Below are positions 6,503 to 12,871 of a stretch of DNA of 12,871 nucleotides, one piece after another; the first letter of the stretch is position 1; each line of letters opens with the position of its first letter. The translations under genes and the position numbers were made by a program. Source of the DNA: JBQTIP01 sp052388025 (GTDB lineage Bacteria > Actinomycetota > UBA4738 > HRBIN12); NCBI GenBank assembly GCA_052388025.1, contig JBQTIP010000231.1:1-12871 (forward strand), given 5' to 3'. Below the pieces are notes generated by a model that saw only the letters and a program-made list of their open reading frames with translations, was not told where the DNA came from and did not search any database.

Positions 6503-8086
6503 ATGGCGACCGAGATGCCGACGCCCGCAGGGGTCTTCACCCGAGCCAGCTCGGGCCTCGTGCGGCAGGTGCGCACGGACGACGTCCTGTACTACGGCGT
6601 CCAGCAGATCGCCTTGTCGTACATCGTGTTCATCGTCCTCGTGTGGGGCGCATACCCCGGCGCGTCGATGCCGCTCGCATCCCTAATCGCCGCCGTGGCC
6701 GGCCTCGCGATGGGCGTCTGCTACGCGATGTTCGCGGCTCTTTACCCGCGGTCGGGCGGCGAGTACGTCTACCTGTCGAGGACCCTGCACCCTGTCGTCG
6801 GGTTCGCCGTAAGCTTCTCCTTCGCGTTTTGGGAGATCTTCTACTTCGGCATCAACGGCGCCTTCCTCTGCCTGTTCGCGCTTTCCCCGTTCTTCGGGGC
6901 GCTCGGCGTCCAGAACGATAGCCAGGCGCTGCTCGACATCTCGAGCTGGTTCGCCAGCGAGTGGGGAATCTTCATCGGCGGGAGCGTCATGATCCTCTTC
7001 CTGTCGTACCTCCAGTACCGGGGCGCCGGGATGTACTTCAGATGGCAGCGGTGGGCTACGTACGTCGCGCTCGCAAGCCTCGCCGTCACGATCGTCGTGC
7101 TGATCCTCGCTGCGGCCGACGTCCTGGACTTCACTGCGAACTTCGACTCCCTGGCCGGCGCGGGCGCCTACGACCGGGTCGTCGCCGATGGTGTCGGGGC
7201 CGGCGTCGCGCCGGCCGCGGCCTTCGACTTCGGCCAGACGATGAAGTTCATGATCTGGCCGGCCTTCTCGATCTGGTTCGCCGTCGCCTCGACTTCCTTC
7301 TCGGGCGAGATCAAGAACGTCCAGCGGGGCCAGCTGATCGGCATCGCGGGCTCGATCATCCTCATGGGGATCGCCTTCGTGGTGCTGACGGCGCTCTACC
7401 AGGGGGCGTTCGGCAGCGACTTCCTGCTCTCGGCGTCCGCCAACGGCATCCCCCTCGACGCGCCGCCGTTCGTCCTGTTCTTCACGGCCGTGGCGGGCGG
7501 GAACGTCGTGCTCACGGTCCTGACGAGCCTGTGGGTGCTGTCCATCGCGGTCTTCGTGGCCGGCACGACCCTCGTCTACGGCACGCGAGCCGCTCTCGCC
7601 TGGAGCATCGACGGTGTGGCCCCGGAGCGGCTCGGCGACGTCGGGGAGAAGTACCACTCGCCGCACTGGGCGATCCTAGTGTGCACGATCGTCGCCGAGA
7701 TCTTCCTCGCGCTCTTCGCGTTCACCACGCTCCTCGGCCCGATCTCGGGGTTCCTCGGCCTCGCCATCTCGTTCCTCGTGGTGAGCGTCTGGTCGATCTT
7801 CTTCCCGTTCGTGCGGAAGGAGATCTTCGAGAACTCGCCCGTGGCGTGGCGCGTCGGCGGGTTCCCGGTCATGAGCCTGCTCGGCATCGTGGCGACTGTG
7901 ATCGTCGGGTTTGGCTTCTACCGGCTCACGGTCGACAACACATTCTCGATCAACCTCAAGTTCTCCAACGGCGGCGCGATCGCGGGGATCCTCTTCGCGG
8001 TGGTCTGGTTCTACGCCTGGAAGGCCTATCGCAAGGGCCAGGGGGTTGACATCGACCGCCGGTACCGGGAGATCCCGATCGAGTAG
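6503..8086 (+). CDS. APC-superfamily amino acid/amine permease
   Basis: A 527-residue integral membrane transporter of the amino acid-polyamine-organocation type, with about 12 hydrophobic segments spread from residue ~30 to ~515. Family marks are YPRSGGEYVYLSRTLHP (81-97), as in the PRSGGxYxYL loop after TM2, and FSGEIKNVQRGQ (about 267-278), the counterpart of the E(V/I)KNP loop after TM6. The stretch around residues 205-240 is a hydrophilic, probably external, loop of low complexity rich in Ala and Gly. It would import an amino acid, amine or guanidino compound by ion coupling or exchange. Its neighbours, a ureohydrolase and SDRs in one transcription unit, suggest it feeds their substrate in. 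Length is slightly greater than the typical 450-500. Confidence 0.93.
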   Translation: MATEMPTPAGVFTRASSGLVRQVRTDDVLYYGVQQIALSYIVFIVLVWGAYPGASMPLASLIAAVAGLAMGVCYAMFAALYPRSGGEYVYLSRTLHPVVGFAVSFSFAFWEIFYFGINGAFLCLFALSPFFGALGVQNDSQALLDISSWFASEWGIFIGGSVMILFLSYLQYRGAGMYFRWQRWATYVALASLAVTIVVLILAAADVLDFTANFDSLAGAGAYDRVVADGVGAGVAPAAAFDFGQTMKFMIWPAFSIWFAVASTSFSGEIKNVQRGQLIGIAGSIILMGIAFVVLTALYQGAFGSDFLLSASANGIPLDAPPFVLFFTAVAGGNVVLTVLTSLWVLSIAVFVAGTTLVYGTRAALAWSIDGVAPERLGDVGEKYHSPHWAILVCTIVAEIFLALFAFTTLLGPISGFLGLAISFLVVSVWSIFFPFVRKEIFENSPVAWRVGGFPVMSLLGIVATVIVGFGFYRLTVDNTFSINLKFSNGGAIAGILFAVVWFYAWKAYRKGQGVDIDRRYREIPIE

Positions 8087-8117
8087 GCGTCGGCTTGCGT
8101 GGGCCGGGCTCTGTGAC

Positions 8118-8723
8118 ATGATCCTGATCGGGGCGCCCGCGGGCGCGGCCGTGACCGACCTCGTCCCGCTGCTAACCGACCTCGGCCGCTCCGTCGTGAT
8201 CGGCCCGGGCGCCGGCGCGGGGAGCGTCTCCAGCGTCGATGCCGATCTCGGTTCCTGGGGCGCCACTTCGGAGGCGGTCGCCTCGGCCGAGGCTCGCTGG
8301 GGCCCCGTCGAGGCCCTGATCACTCTGCCCGCCCCCGCGCCGTCCAGCCCCATCGAGGACGTGGACGACGTTTTGTGGGAGGCAACGCTCGCCGACCACC
8401 TCACCGCGCCCATGCATCTCGCCCGCGCCACGTGCCCGGCCATGGCCGAGCGAGGGCGAGGGTGCATCGTCCCGGTGACCTGGAGCATCGAGGACGGCCG
8501 GGGGCTAACCCACCTCGCGGCGTCATCGGAGGCCGCCATGCTGTTCGCCAAAGCGCTAGCCGCCGAGGTCGGACCCGGCGGCATCCGGGTGAACGCCGTA
8601 GCAGTCGCACCGGGGGAAGTGGCTGCGGCAGCTCCCGCGATCCGCCTGCTGCTCTCGGGCAGCGCCGGGTACCTCACTGGCGAGGTGCTCCTCCCCGCTG
8701 CGGTGGAGCAGGTACATGGGTGA
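8118..8723 (+). CDS. degenerate SDR-like protein lacking cofactor and catalytic motifs
   Basis: A 201-residue SDR-fold protein, about 50 shorter than usual. The order of SDR elements is recognisable: an N-terminal MILIGAPAGAAV where TGxxxGIG should be, LITLPAP in place of NNAG, DHLTAPMHLA (His94 where the catalytic Asn belongs), GGIRVNAVAVAPGE (154-167) and the C-terminal GYLTGEVLLPAAV. The YxxxK motif is ASSE-like: Ala134 and Glu138 stand where Tyr and Lys belong. It should therefore neither bind NAD(P) classically nor catalyse hydride transfer. ATG 8118 is the first usable start; the open frame upstream is permease sequence read out of frame. The stop lies 8 bases inside the next gene, an intact SDR, so the two are translationally coupled, as expected for subunits of one complex. 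Degeneration without any stop or frameshift argues for retained function, perhaps structural. Confidence 0.85.
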   Translation: MILIGAPAGAAVTDLVPLLTDLGRSVVIGPGAGAGSVSSVDADLGSWGATSEAVASAEARWGPVEALITLPAPAPSSPIEDVDDVLWEATLADHLTAPMHLARATCPAMAERGRGCIVPVTWSIEDGRGLTHLAASSEAAMLFAKALAAEVGPGGIRVNAVAVAPGEVAAAAPAIRLLLSGSAGYLTGEVLLPAAVEQVHG

Positions 8724-9480
8724 GCTAGAGGGCCGGGTTGCGCTCGTGACCGGCGCCGGCCGCGGGATCGGCGCGGCGATCGCCGAGCGTCTCGCCCGCG
8801 AGGGATGCGCGGTAGCAGTGAACTCCCTCCACGACGCTTCCGCCCGGGGCACGGTCGATCGTCTGGTCGAGACGGGCGCGGAGGCCCATGCCTTCCCGGC
8901 CGACGTCGGGGATCCCCGGCAGGTCGACGCCATGGTGGACGCCGTCGAGGCCTGGCGGGGTCCGGTCGAGATCCTCGTCAACAACGCCGCCACGCTGACA
9001 ATGGAACGGCTGCTGGATCTCGACCTCGAGACGTGGCACGACATCGTGGGGGTCAACCTCGGCGGGACCTTCTCCTGCTCCAGGCGCGTCGTCCCCGCGA
9101 TGCGCGAGGCCGGCTGGGGCCGCATCGTGAGCATCTCCTCGATCTGGGGCCTGATCGGGGCCAGCGGCGCGACGGCCTACTGCGCCTCAAAGGGGGGCCA
9201 GGTGGGGCTCACTCGGGCCCTCGCCGCGGAGCTAGAGGGCACCGGCGTCCGCGCGCACGCCGTCGGCCCGGGCGTGATCGACACCGACCAGCTCGAGGCC
9301 GACGCCGCCTTCGCCGGGATCCCCTTGGAGGAGATGAAGCGCCGGTACGCGGACGGCACGCTCCTCGGCCGGATCGGCACACCGGAGGAGATCGCCGGGA
9401 TCGTCGCGTTCCTCGCCTCCGATGCCGGGGCGGCCTTCAACGGGCAGGTCGTGATGGTGACGGGAGGGAGGGCGGAATGA
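8716..9480 (+). CDS. short-chain dehydrogenase/reductase, classical, complete active site
   Basis: A 254-residue NAD(P)-dependent oxidoreductase resembling FabG-type 3-ketoacyl reductases. Seen: TGAGRGIG (12-19), NNAA (89-92), Asn114 (GVNLGG), the SISSIWG serine pair (139-145), Tyr155 and Lys159 (YCASKGG), and GRIGTPEEIAGIVAFLASD near the C-terminus. Compared with many FabG-like enzymes the C-terminal NGQVVMVTGGRAE lacks the usual DGG. Start ATG 8716 overlaps the end of the degenerate SDR by 8 bp, strongly suggesting coupled synthesis in fixed ratio. Substrate unknown; 'FabG' would be an over-call because no fatty-acid synthesis genes are present. Confidence 0.94.
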   Translation: MGELEGRVALVTGAGRGIGAAIAERLAREGCAVAVNSLHDASARGTVDRLVETGAEAHAFPADVGDPRQVDAMVDAVEAWRGPVEILVNNAATLTMERLLDLDLETWHDIVGVNLGGTFSCSRRVVPAMREAGWGRIVSISSIWGLIGASGATAYCASKGGQVGLTRALAAELEGTGVRAHAVGPGVIDTDQLEADAAFAGIPLEEMKRRYADGTLLGRIGTPEEIAGIVAFLASDAGAAFNGQVVMVTGGRAE

Positions 9481-9504
9481 CGTCGCGATCGCGGCGAGAT
9501 TCAC

Positions 9505-9509
9505 GGAGG
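9505..9509 (+). promoter_or_regulatory. ribosome binding site of the ureohydrolase
   Basis: GGAGG, 8 nt before ATG 9518, within the 37-nt gap after the SDR stop. Confidence 0.6.
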
Positions 9510-9517
9510 CGGCGGCC

Positions 9518-10477
9518 ATGACCCACTACCTGCCGGAGGACTCGCTCAAGTCGCCGAGGTTCACGGGGGTCCCCACGTTCGCCCGCCTGCCTCTCGTGCG
9601 GACCCTGGAGGACGTGGACGTTGCCGTCGTGGGCGTTCCGTTCGACACCGGCGCGTCGCTCCGCGTCGGGGGCCGCTACGGCCCGAACGCGATCCGGGCG
9701 GCATCGGTCATCATCCGCGGGTACAACCCCGCCCTCGAGGTGCACCCGTTCGAGATCCTGTCCTGCGTCGACTACGGCGACGTGGCTATCGTGCCGGGCT
9801 ACATAGAGCGAAGCTACGAGGCCATCGAGCGCGAGGTGGCGCCGATCGTGGAGGCCGGCGTCATCCCGCTGCTCCTCGGCGGGGACCACTCGTGCACGCT
9901 TGCGCACCTGCGGGCCACGCGCTCCAGGGGCCCGCTGGCCGTCGTCATGTTCGACTCGCACACCGACGCCTGGGACTCGTTCTTCGGCGAGAGGTACAAC
10001 CACGGAACGTGGATGCGCCGCGCCATCGAGGAGGGCCTGGTTGACGTCGACCACTCGATCGAGGTCGGGCTCCGCGGGTCGGTCTACGGGGCCGAGGACT
10101 GGACCGTGCTGCGCGACGAGCTGGGCCTGGACTACGTGCCGACCGCGGACGTGCTGCGCGAGGGTGTGGAGGCGACGGTCCGGCGCATCCGCGACCGGGT
10201 CGGCGACCGGGCCGCCTTCATCAGCTTCGACATCGACGTGATCGATCCGGCCTTCGCGCCGGGGACGGGTACGCCGGAGGTCGGGGGGCTCTCCTCGCAC
10301 CAAGGGCTGGAGATCGTGCGGGGGCTCCGGGAGATCGAGTTCGTGGGGTTCGACGTCGTGGAGGTGATTCCCGCCTACGATCCGGCGGCGGTCACGGCGT
10401 GGCTCGCGGCGCACCTCGCGTTCGAGATGCTGAGCCTCGTCGCGCTCTCGAGGAGGGACCGGGTCGGTCCCGCGTAG
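9518..10477 (+). CDS. agmatinase/arginase-family ureohydrolase
   Basis: A cytosolic dinuclear manganese hydrolase of 319 residues that splits a guanidino group to give urea and an amine. All metal ligands are present: GGDHS (His124), FDSHTDAWD (Asp146, His148, Asp150) and SFDIDVIDPAFAPGTGTPE (Asp238, Asp240). NHGTWMRRAIEEGL (161-174) is the agmatinase-type substrate loop. The usual FDAH is FDSH here. Agmatine, 4-guanidinobutyrate, 3-guanidinopropionate and guanidinoacetate hydrolases share this pattern, so the substrate is open and speB should not be assigned. It is the last gene of the rightward cluster, 37 nt behind an SDR. With the upstream permease and the divergent aminotransferase it would fit a guanidino-acid degradation route (inference). 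Confidence 0.94.
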   Translation: MTHYLPEDSLKSPRFTGVPTFARLPLVRTLEDVDVAVVGVPFDTGASLRVGGRYGPNAIRAASVIIRGYNPALEVHPFEILSCVDYGDVAIVPGYIERSYEAIEREVAPIVEAGVIPLLLGGDHSCTLAHLRATRSRGPLAVVMFDSHTDAWDSFFGERYNHGTWMRRAIEEGLVDVDHSIEVGLRGSVYGAEDWTVLRDELGLDYVPTADVLREGVEATVRRIRDRVGDRAAFISFDIDVIDPAFAPGTGTPEVGGLSSHQGLEIVRGLREIEFVGFDVVEVIPAYDPAAVTAWLAAHLAFEMLSLVALSRRDRVGPA

Positions 10478-10490
10478 CCGGGGCGCCCCG
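10455..10490. terminator. candidate compact bidirectional terminator between convergent genes
   Basis: Two GC-rich stem-forming stretches lie at the convergent ends: GGGACC-GGGTC-GGTCCC (10455-10471), inside the last codons of the ureohydrolase, and the perfect 12-bp palindrome CGGGGCGCCCCG (10479-10490) filling the 15-bp space between the two stop codons. No T-tract follows on either strand, so this is not a classical intrinsic terminator. Confidence 0.35.
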
Positions 10491-10492
10491 CG

Positions 10493-11281
10493 TCATCGCT
10501 CGACCTCCCCGACCTCCTCGTACCAGCGCATGCGGGTGCCGACCCTCGCCCGCAGGCGCCACTTCCGCGTCTTGGGCTCCGCCTCGATCGCATCCCGGAT
10601 CGCCCTCGACCGGGCCCCCACCCGTTCGCGGACGTCATATGGAAGCGCGGCGTATCTCACCAGCGCCTCCCCGAGCCTGTCCAGATTGCCGACCGTCGAA
10701 GTGTAGAAGCCCCAGTCGCGCCCCATGATCCCCGCGAGGTACGGGAGGTCGATGAGGCCGTTCTCCCCGGCGCCGAGGCCATGCTCCGTGAGGAGCACCG
10801 TAACGTCCATCAGGTCGTTTTCGGTGATCTCGTGGATCTGGAGCTTCGAGAGGAGGAGATCCGTGAGGGTGACCGTCGGGGCATCCAGCTCGAGGCGCCC
10901 CTTGAAATCGATCGTGTGGGCCATGACGAGCTCGTCCATGAAGACGTCGACCTTCACCCAGTCCCGCGGATGGTGGTAGATGAGGCGCTTGATCCCGAAC
11001 TCCTGGCTGTGCCGCACGTTGGGGTCGATCGCATAGCCGCGGGACTCGAACAACGCCTCGATGCCCTTCTGCTGCTTCGAGTAGGCGATGAAGTCGATGT
11101 CGCGGACCGGGCGGCGTCCGAGTGTGGCCAGCAGGCTGCCGTGCCGCTCGCACCGCATCCCGATCGCGAGGGAGCCGATGAGCCGAAGGAGGATCGACCG
11201 GCCAGCGGCCGCCTCGTAGAGGTCGATGGCTTCCTGGACGATCGCCTCTGGGAGGAGTGCCGAATCTCCGCCGGTCGTCAT
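10493..11281 (-). CDS. nucleotidyltransferase-fold protein, function unknown
   Basis: A 262-residue protein whose N-terminal half carries the polymerase-beta-type nucleotidyltransferase pattern: LIGSLAIG (Gly36-Ser37), RDIDF (Asp61, Asp63) and, on a later strand, VKVDVFMD (Asp112) as the third carboxylate. The remainder (about 120-262) is mostly helical-looking, with a basic C-terminus (TRKWRLRARVGTRMRW). Such stand-alone proteins resemble minimal nucleotidyltransferases and AbiEii-like toxins, but no partner (HEPN or antitoxin gene) is adjacent. The frame is open to a TTG at 11326; however, the predicted promoter places the transcription start at the ATG at 11281, which excludes that. It converges on the ureohydrolase and is transcribed on its own. 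Target molecule unknown. Confidence 0.8.
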   Translation of the reverse strand: MTTGGDSALLPEAIVQEAIDLYEAAAGRSILLRLIGSLAIGMRCERHGSLLATLGRRPVRDIDFIAYSKQQKGIEALFESRGYAIDPNVRHSQEFGIKRLIYHHPRDWVKVDVFMDELVMAHTIDFKGRLELDAPTVTLTDLLLSKLQIHEITENDLMDVTVLLTEHGLGAGENGLIDLPYLAGIMGRDWGFYTSTVGNLDRLGEALVRYAALPYDVRERVGARSRAIRDAIEAEPKTRKWRLRARVGTRMRWYEEVGEVER

Positions 11282-11287
11282 CGGCGT

Positions 11288-11316
11288 AGATTGTCCTCGC
11301 CCTCCCTCCCTGTCAA
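11288..11316 (-). promoter_or_regulatory. candidate promoter of the nucleotidyltransferase gene, probably leaderless
   Basis: The minus strand shows a perfect TTGACA (11311-11316), a 17-bp spacer and CAATCT (11288-11293). The start point expected about 7 nt downstream coincides with the A of ATG 11281, and no Shine-Dalgarno lies immediately before that ATG. The -10 box is only a partial match. Confidence 0.45.
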
Positions 11317-11404
11317 CGTCGCGCAAAGGCCTGTGTCTGGCACCGCCGAGATGGCGGCCCGGAAGCTGCCGCTCCCGATGGAGAAGGGGGCCGGGCGGCC
11401 GCCG

Positions 11405-12772
11405 CTACCGGCCGACCGGCGGGCCCAGCCGGTCGTCGAGGTACACGGCCGCGGCGGGCGGCCGCAGGCAGTGCGGCATGCTCATGGACTGGCTGTACGT
11501 CCCCACCCCGATCATGGCCACGACGTCGCCCTCCCCGACCGGGGGAAACGGGCAGTCCTCGGCGAAGAGATCGTCGCCCTCGTTGATGTGGCCCGAGATC
11601 GTCACGCGCTCCGTCCGTGGCGCGTCCGCGGCACGGCACGGCACGAGCTCGAGCGGCGCCCCGTAGATGAAACGCTCGGGCGAGACGTTGAATCCGGCGT
11701 CGAGGCCGACGAACGTCGTCCCGGCCCGGTCCTCGACCGTCACGACCTCCGCGAGCATCACACCGGCCTCCTTCACGAGGAAATCACCCGGCTCACACGC
11801 CACCGTAACGCCGAGGGGGCCGAGGTGCCGGGCAAGGATTGCCGCGTAGGCGTCCAGGTCGAGCGGCCCGTCGCCCTGCCGCTGCGGCACGCCGAGCCCG
11901 CCGCCGGCGTTCACCTCGGCGATCGGGCACCCAGTGTCGATCAGGTGGCGCGCCATCTTCGACGCGTTCTCGACCGCGCGCTCGAAATGCGGCAACCCGT
12001 CGTCGAGGAACCCGTCGCCGACGTGGAAGTGGACCGTATCGATCGTGAGCTCGTGCCGCCGGGCGATCGTGATCGTCTCGTCCAGACGTTCTTCGTAGAT
12101 CCCGAACTTGTTAGGCCGCTCGCCGCTGTACAGGGACTCGCCGTCGCCGCCCCAAGCTGCCCCCGCCCTCGGGTTCACGCGGACGCCGACCGTCCGTCCG
12201 GGAGCGCGGCGCCCGAGCCGGTCGAGCTGGCTGATGAGGTCGACGTTGATGTGGATCGGGTGCGCGAGTAGGACGTCGAGGTCCCGCTCGGAGACGTTCG
12301 TGCCCGTGAAGCTGATCTCCTCCGGCTCCCACCCGTTCCGCAGGGCGTGCAGGACCTCGCCCGGCGAGCAGGCGTCGATGCCGACGCTCTCCGCGGTCCC
12401 CGGGGCACCGAGCGCGCGCACGAATGCGAGCACCTCGGGCTCCCGCTGCGCCTTGAGCGCGAGCCGGACCCGGGGCCTGAGGCCCGCACGTCCGAGCGCG
12501 CCCTGCAATGCCCTCGCGCTCTCCTCGATCCGGCGCAGGTCGAAGACGTACAGAGGGGTGCCGTGCTCCCGGGCGAGAGCCTCGGCGTCCCGGCCGGCCA
12601 CGAGAAGCCGCCCGTTACGTGCCTCGAGTCCCGGTCGCTGCCACCAGAGGCCCGGCTCGGCACGCCCCACTCCTCGTCGTGATAGGCGAGCATCAGCGGG
12701 TCGGCCCCTCTCGCCCACTCGCATCGCGTCGTCATCGGCCCCCCCCACCTTCCACGCTACGCTGTCAAGCAT
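11405..12772 (-). CDS. fold-III PLP-dependent decarboxylase (diaminopimelate/ornithine decarboxylase family) with abnormal 5' end
   Basis: A PLP enzyme of the alanine-racemase-fold decarboxylases. Numbering from ATG 12772 (455 residues): Schiff-base Lys107 (LALKAQ), VHFHVG with His250, GGGLG (290-294), EPGD (327-330, usually EPGR), NEGDD (397-401, usually CESGD) and TYSQSMSMPHCLRP near the end. Loss of the catalytic Cys (Asn397) and of the Tyr in the YNxRP segment (His here) sets it apart from ordinary diaminopimelate and ornithine decarboxylases, so the substrate is unknown. True family sequence begins near residue 38 (AEPGLWW); the preceding residues come from a tag gene fragment read in another frame, and the join is at 12660/12661. 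The proper start appears to be the one seen in the inverted partial copy at 12771. Translation start on this strand is uncertain: ATG 12772, ATG 12724 or none. Confidence 0.75.
   Translation of the reverse strand: MLDSVAWKVGGADDDAMRVGERGRPADARLSRRGVGRAEPGLWWQRPGLEARNGRLLVAGRDAEALAREHGTPLYVFDLRRIEESARALQGALGRAGLRPRVRLALKAQREPEVLAFVRALGAPGTAESVGIDACSPGEVLHALRNGWEPEEISFTGTNVSERDLDVLLAHPIHINVDLISQLDRLGRRAPGRTVGVRVNPRAGAAWGGDGESLYSGERPNKFGIYEERLDETITIARRHELTIDTVHFHVGDGFLDDGLPHFERAVENASKMARHLIDTGCPIAEVNAGGGLGVPQRQGDGPLDLDAYAAILARHLGPLGVTVACEPGDFLVKEAGVMLAEVVTVEDRAGTTFVGLDAGFNVSPERFIYGAPLELVPCRAADAPRTERVTISGHINEGDDLFAEDCPFPPVGEGDVVAMIGVGTYSQSMSMPHCLRPPAAAVYLDDRLGPPVGR
12600..12660 (-). repeat. left arm of a 61-bp perfect inverted repeat
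   Basis: The reverse complement of this stretch is identical, base for base, to 12811-12871. It covers the first family-specific residues of the decarboxylase. The two arms are separated by 150 bp; the match stops abruptly at 12660/12661 on one side and runs to the last base of the window on the other, so the real repeat may be longer. Confidence 0.93.
12661..12735 (-). pseudogene. tag: N-terminal fragment of 3-methyladenine DNA glycosylase I
   Basis: From ATG 12735 the minus strand encodes 25 residues ending in LAYHDEEWGV, the highly conserved start of Tag, which excises 3-methyladenine from DNA. Cys5 and His19 correspond to two of the zinc ligands of the E. coli enzyme. Homology stops exactly where the inverted repeat begins, and the catalytic Glu and the remaining ~160 residues are missing. 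GGAAGG lies 13 nt before the ATG. Either a real truncation or the scar of a chimeric join. Confidence 0.7.
12754..12768. promoter_or_regulatory. candidate overlapping -10 boxes between tag fragment and decarboxylase copy
   Basis: In the 35-bp gap between the divergent starts, the plus strand has TACGCT (12758-12763), 7 nt before ATG 12771, which would give a leaderless message. The minus strand has TAGCGT (12754-12759), the same -10 hexamer as the promoter at 4589. No convincing -35 box goes with either. Confidence 0.25.
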
Positions 12773-12871
12773 GCATCGGGTCGACGAGGCCGGCGCGGAG
12801 GTCCACTCGGCCGAGCCGGGCCTCTGGTGGCAGCGACCGGGACTCGAGGCACGTAACGGGCGGCTTCTCGT
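12771..12871 (+). CDS. start of a second copy of the PLP decarboxylase (cut by window end)
   Basis: ATG 12771 opens a frame of 33 full codons beginning MHRVDEAGAEVHS and continuing into AEPGLWWQRPGLEARNGRLL, which is identical in DNA and protein to the minus-strand decarboxylase. This looks like the native N-terminus of the enzyme. Only the first 13 residues are unique. The divergent arrangement with the tag start, 35 bp away, looks like a normal intergenic region, which suggests that this side of the join is the true genomic order. Confidence 0.6.
   Translation, partial: MHRVDEAGAEVHSAEPGLWWQRPGLEARNGRLL
12811..12871 (+). repeat. right arm of the 61-bp perfect inverted repeat
   Basis: Identical to the reverse complement of 12600-12660 and still matching at the window's last base. 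Confidence 0.93.

Noticed and set aside
6683..7666. Minus-strand 327-codon open frame
   Set aside because: Antisense to the permease membrane segments; highly charged composition is what a reversed hydrophobic gene yields.
7911..8117. Upstream extension of the degenerate SDR frame
   Set aside because: Overlaps the permease C-terminus in another frame and encodes Ser/Arg-rich sequence; ATG 8118 starts the SDR-like first strand.
8716..9480. Naming the intact SDR fabG
   Set aside because: Generic SDR motifs only; no acyl carrier protein or fatty-acid synthesis genes nearby.
11355..11404. GC-rich small palindromes after the decarboxylase stop as a terminator
   Set aside because: Stems are short, no T-tract follows, and such matches are expected by chance at this base composition.
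10781..12271. Plus-strand 496-codon open frame
   Set aside because: Antisense to both the nucleotidyltransferase and the decarboxylase, crossing the gap between them; no family resemblance.

Overview
The window is G+C-rich throughout, densely packed with genes, and free of rRNA, tRNA, CRISPR or transposase sequence. Overlapping stop/start pairs, GTG and TTG starts, -10 boxes of the TANNNT type and two probably leaderless starts suggest a high-GC Gram-positive or Chloroflexota-like soil or sediment bacterium. The gene families (luciferase-like oxidoreductases, many short-chain dehydrogenases, a ureohydrolase) fit but do not prove this. The first gene is cut by the window edge. The last 61 bases repeat an internal stretch in inverse orientation, so the right edge may be a contig end.

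Layout: two divergent catabolic gene clusters share a 160-bp promoter region at 4492-4651. Leftward (minus strand) run a luciferase-like flavin-dependent oxidoreductase, a short-chain dehydrogenase (SDR) whose catalytic lysine is methionine, a truncated E1-alpha dehydrogenase remnant, a class III aminotransferase and a GarR/MmsB-type hydroxyacid dehydrogenase. Rightward (plus strand) run a canonical SDR, an Icc-related metallophosphoesterase, an APC-family permease, a fully degenerate SDR, a canonical SDR overlapping it by 8 bp, and an agmatinase/arginase-family ureohydrolase. The rightward promoter carries a perfect 7-bp inverted repeat exactly between its -35 and -10 boxes, which looks like an operator.

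The rightward cluster meets, convergently and with only 15 bp between stop codons, a probably leaderless nucleotidyltransferase-fold gene. Upstream of that lies a fold-III PLP decarboxylase of the diaminopimelate/ornithine decarboxylase family. Its 5' end is abnormal: the first ~75 bp of a tag (3-methyladenine DNA glycosylase I) gene abut it in another frame, and the start of a second, oppositely oriented decarboxylase copy appears at 12771-12871.

Working model (inference): the permease imports an amine or guanidino acid, the ureohydrolase releases urea, the aminotransferase makes a semialdehyde, and the GarR-type enzyme and the SDRs reduce or oxidise the product. Two of the four SDRs lack essential catalytic residues, and one of them is translationally coupled to an intact SDR. 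That suggests a heteromeric dehydrogenase with an inactive partner subunit, the most interesting biology here.
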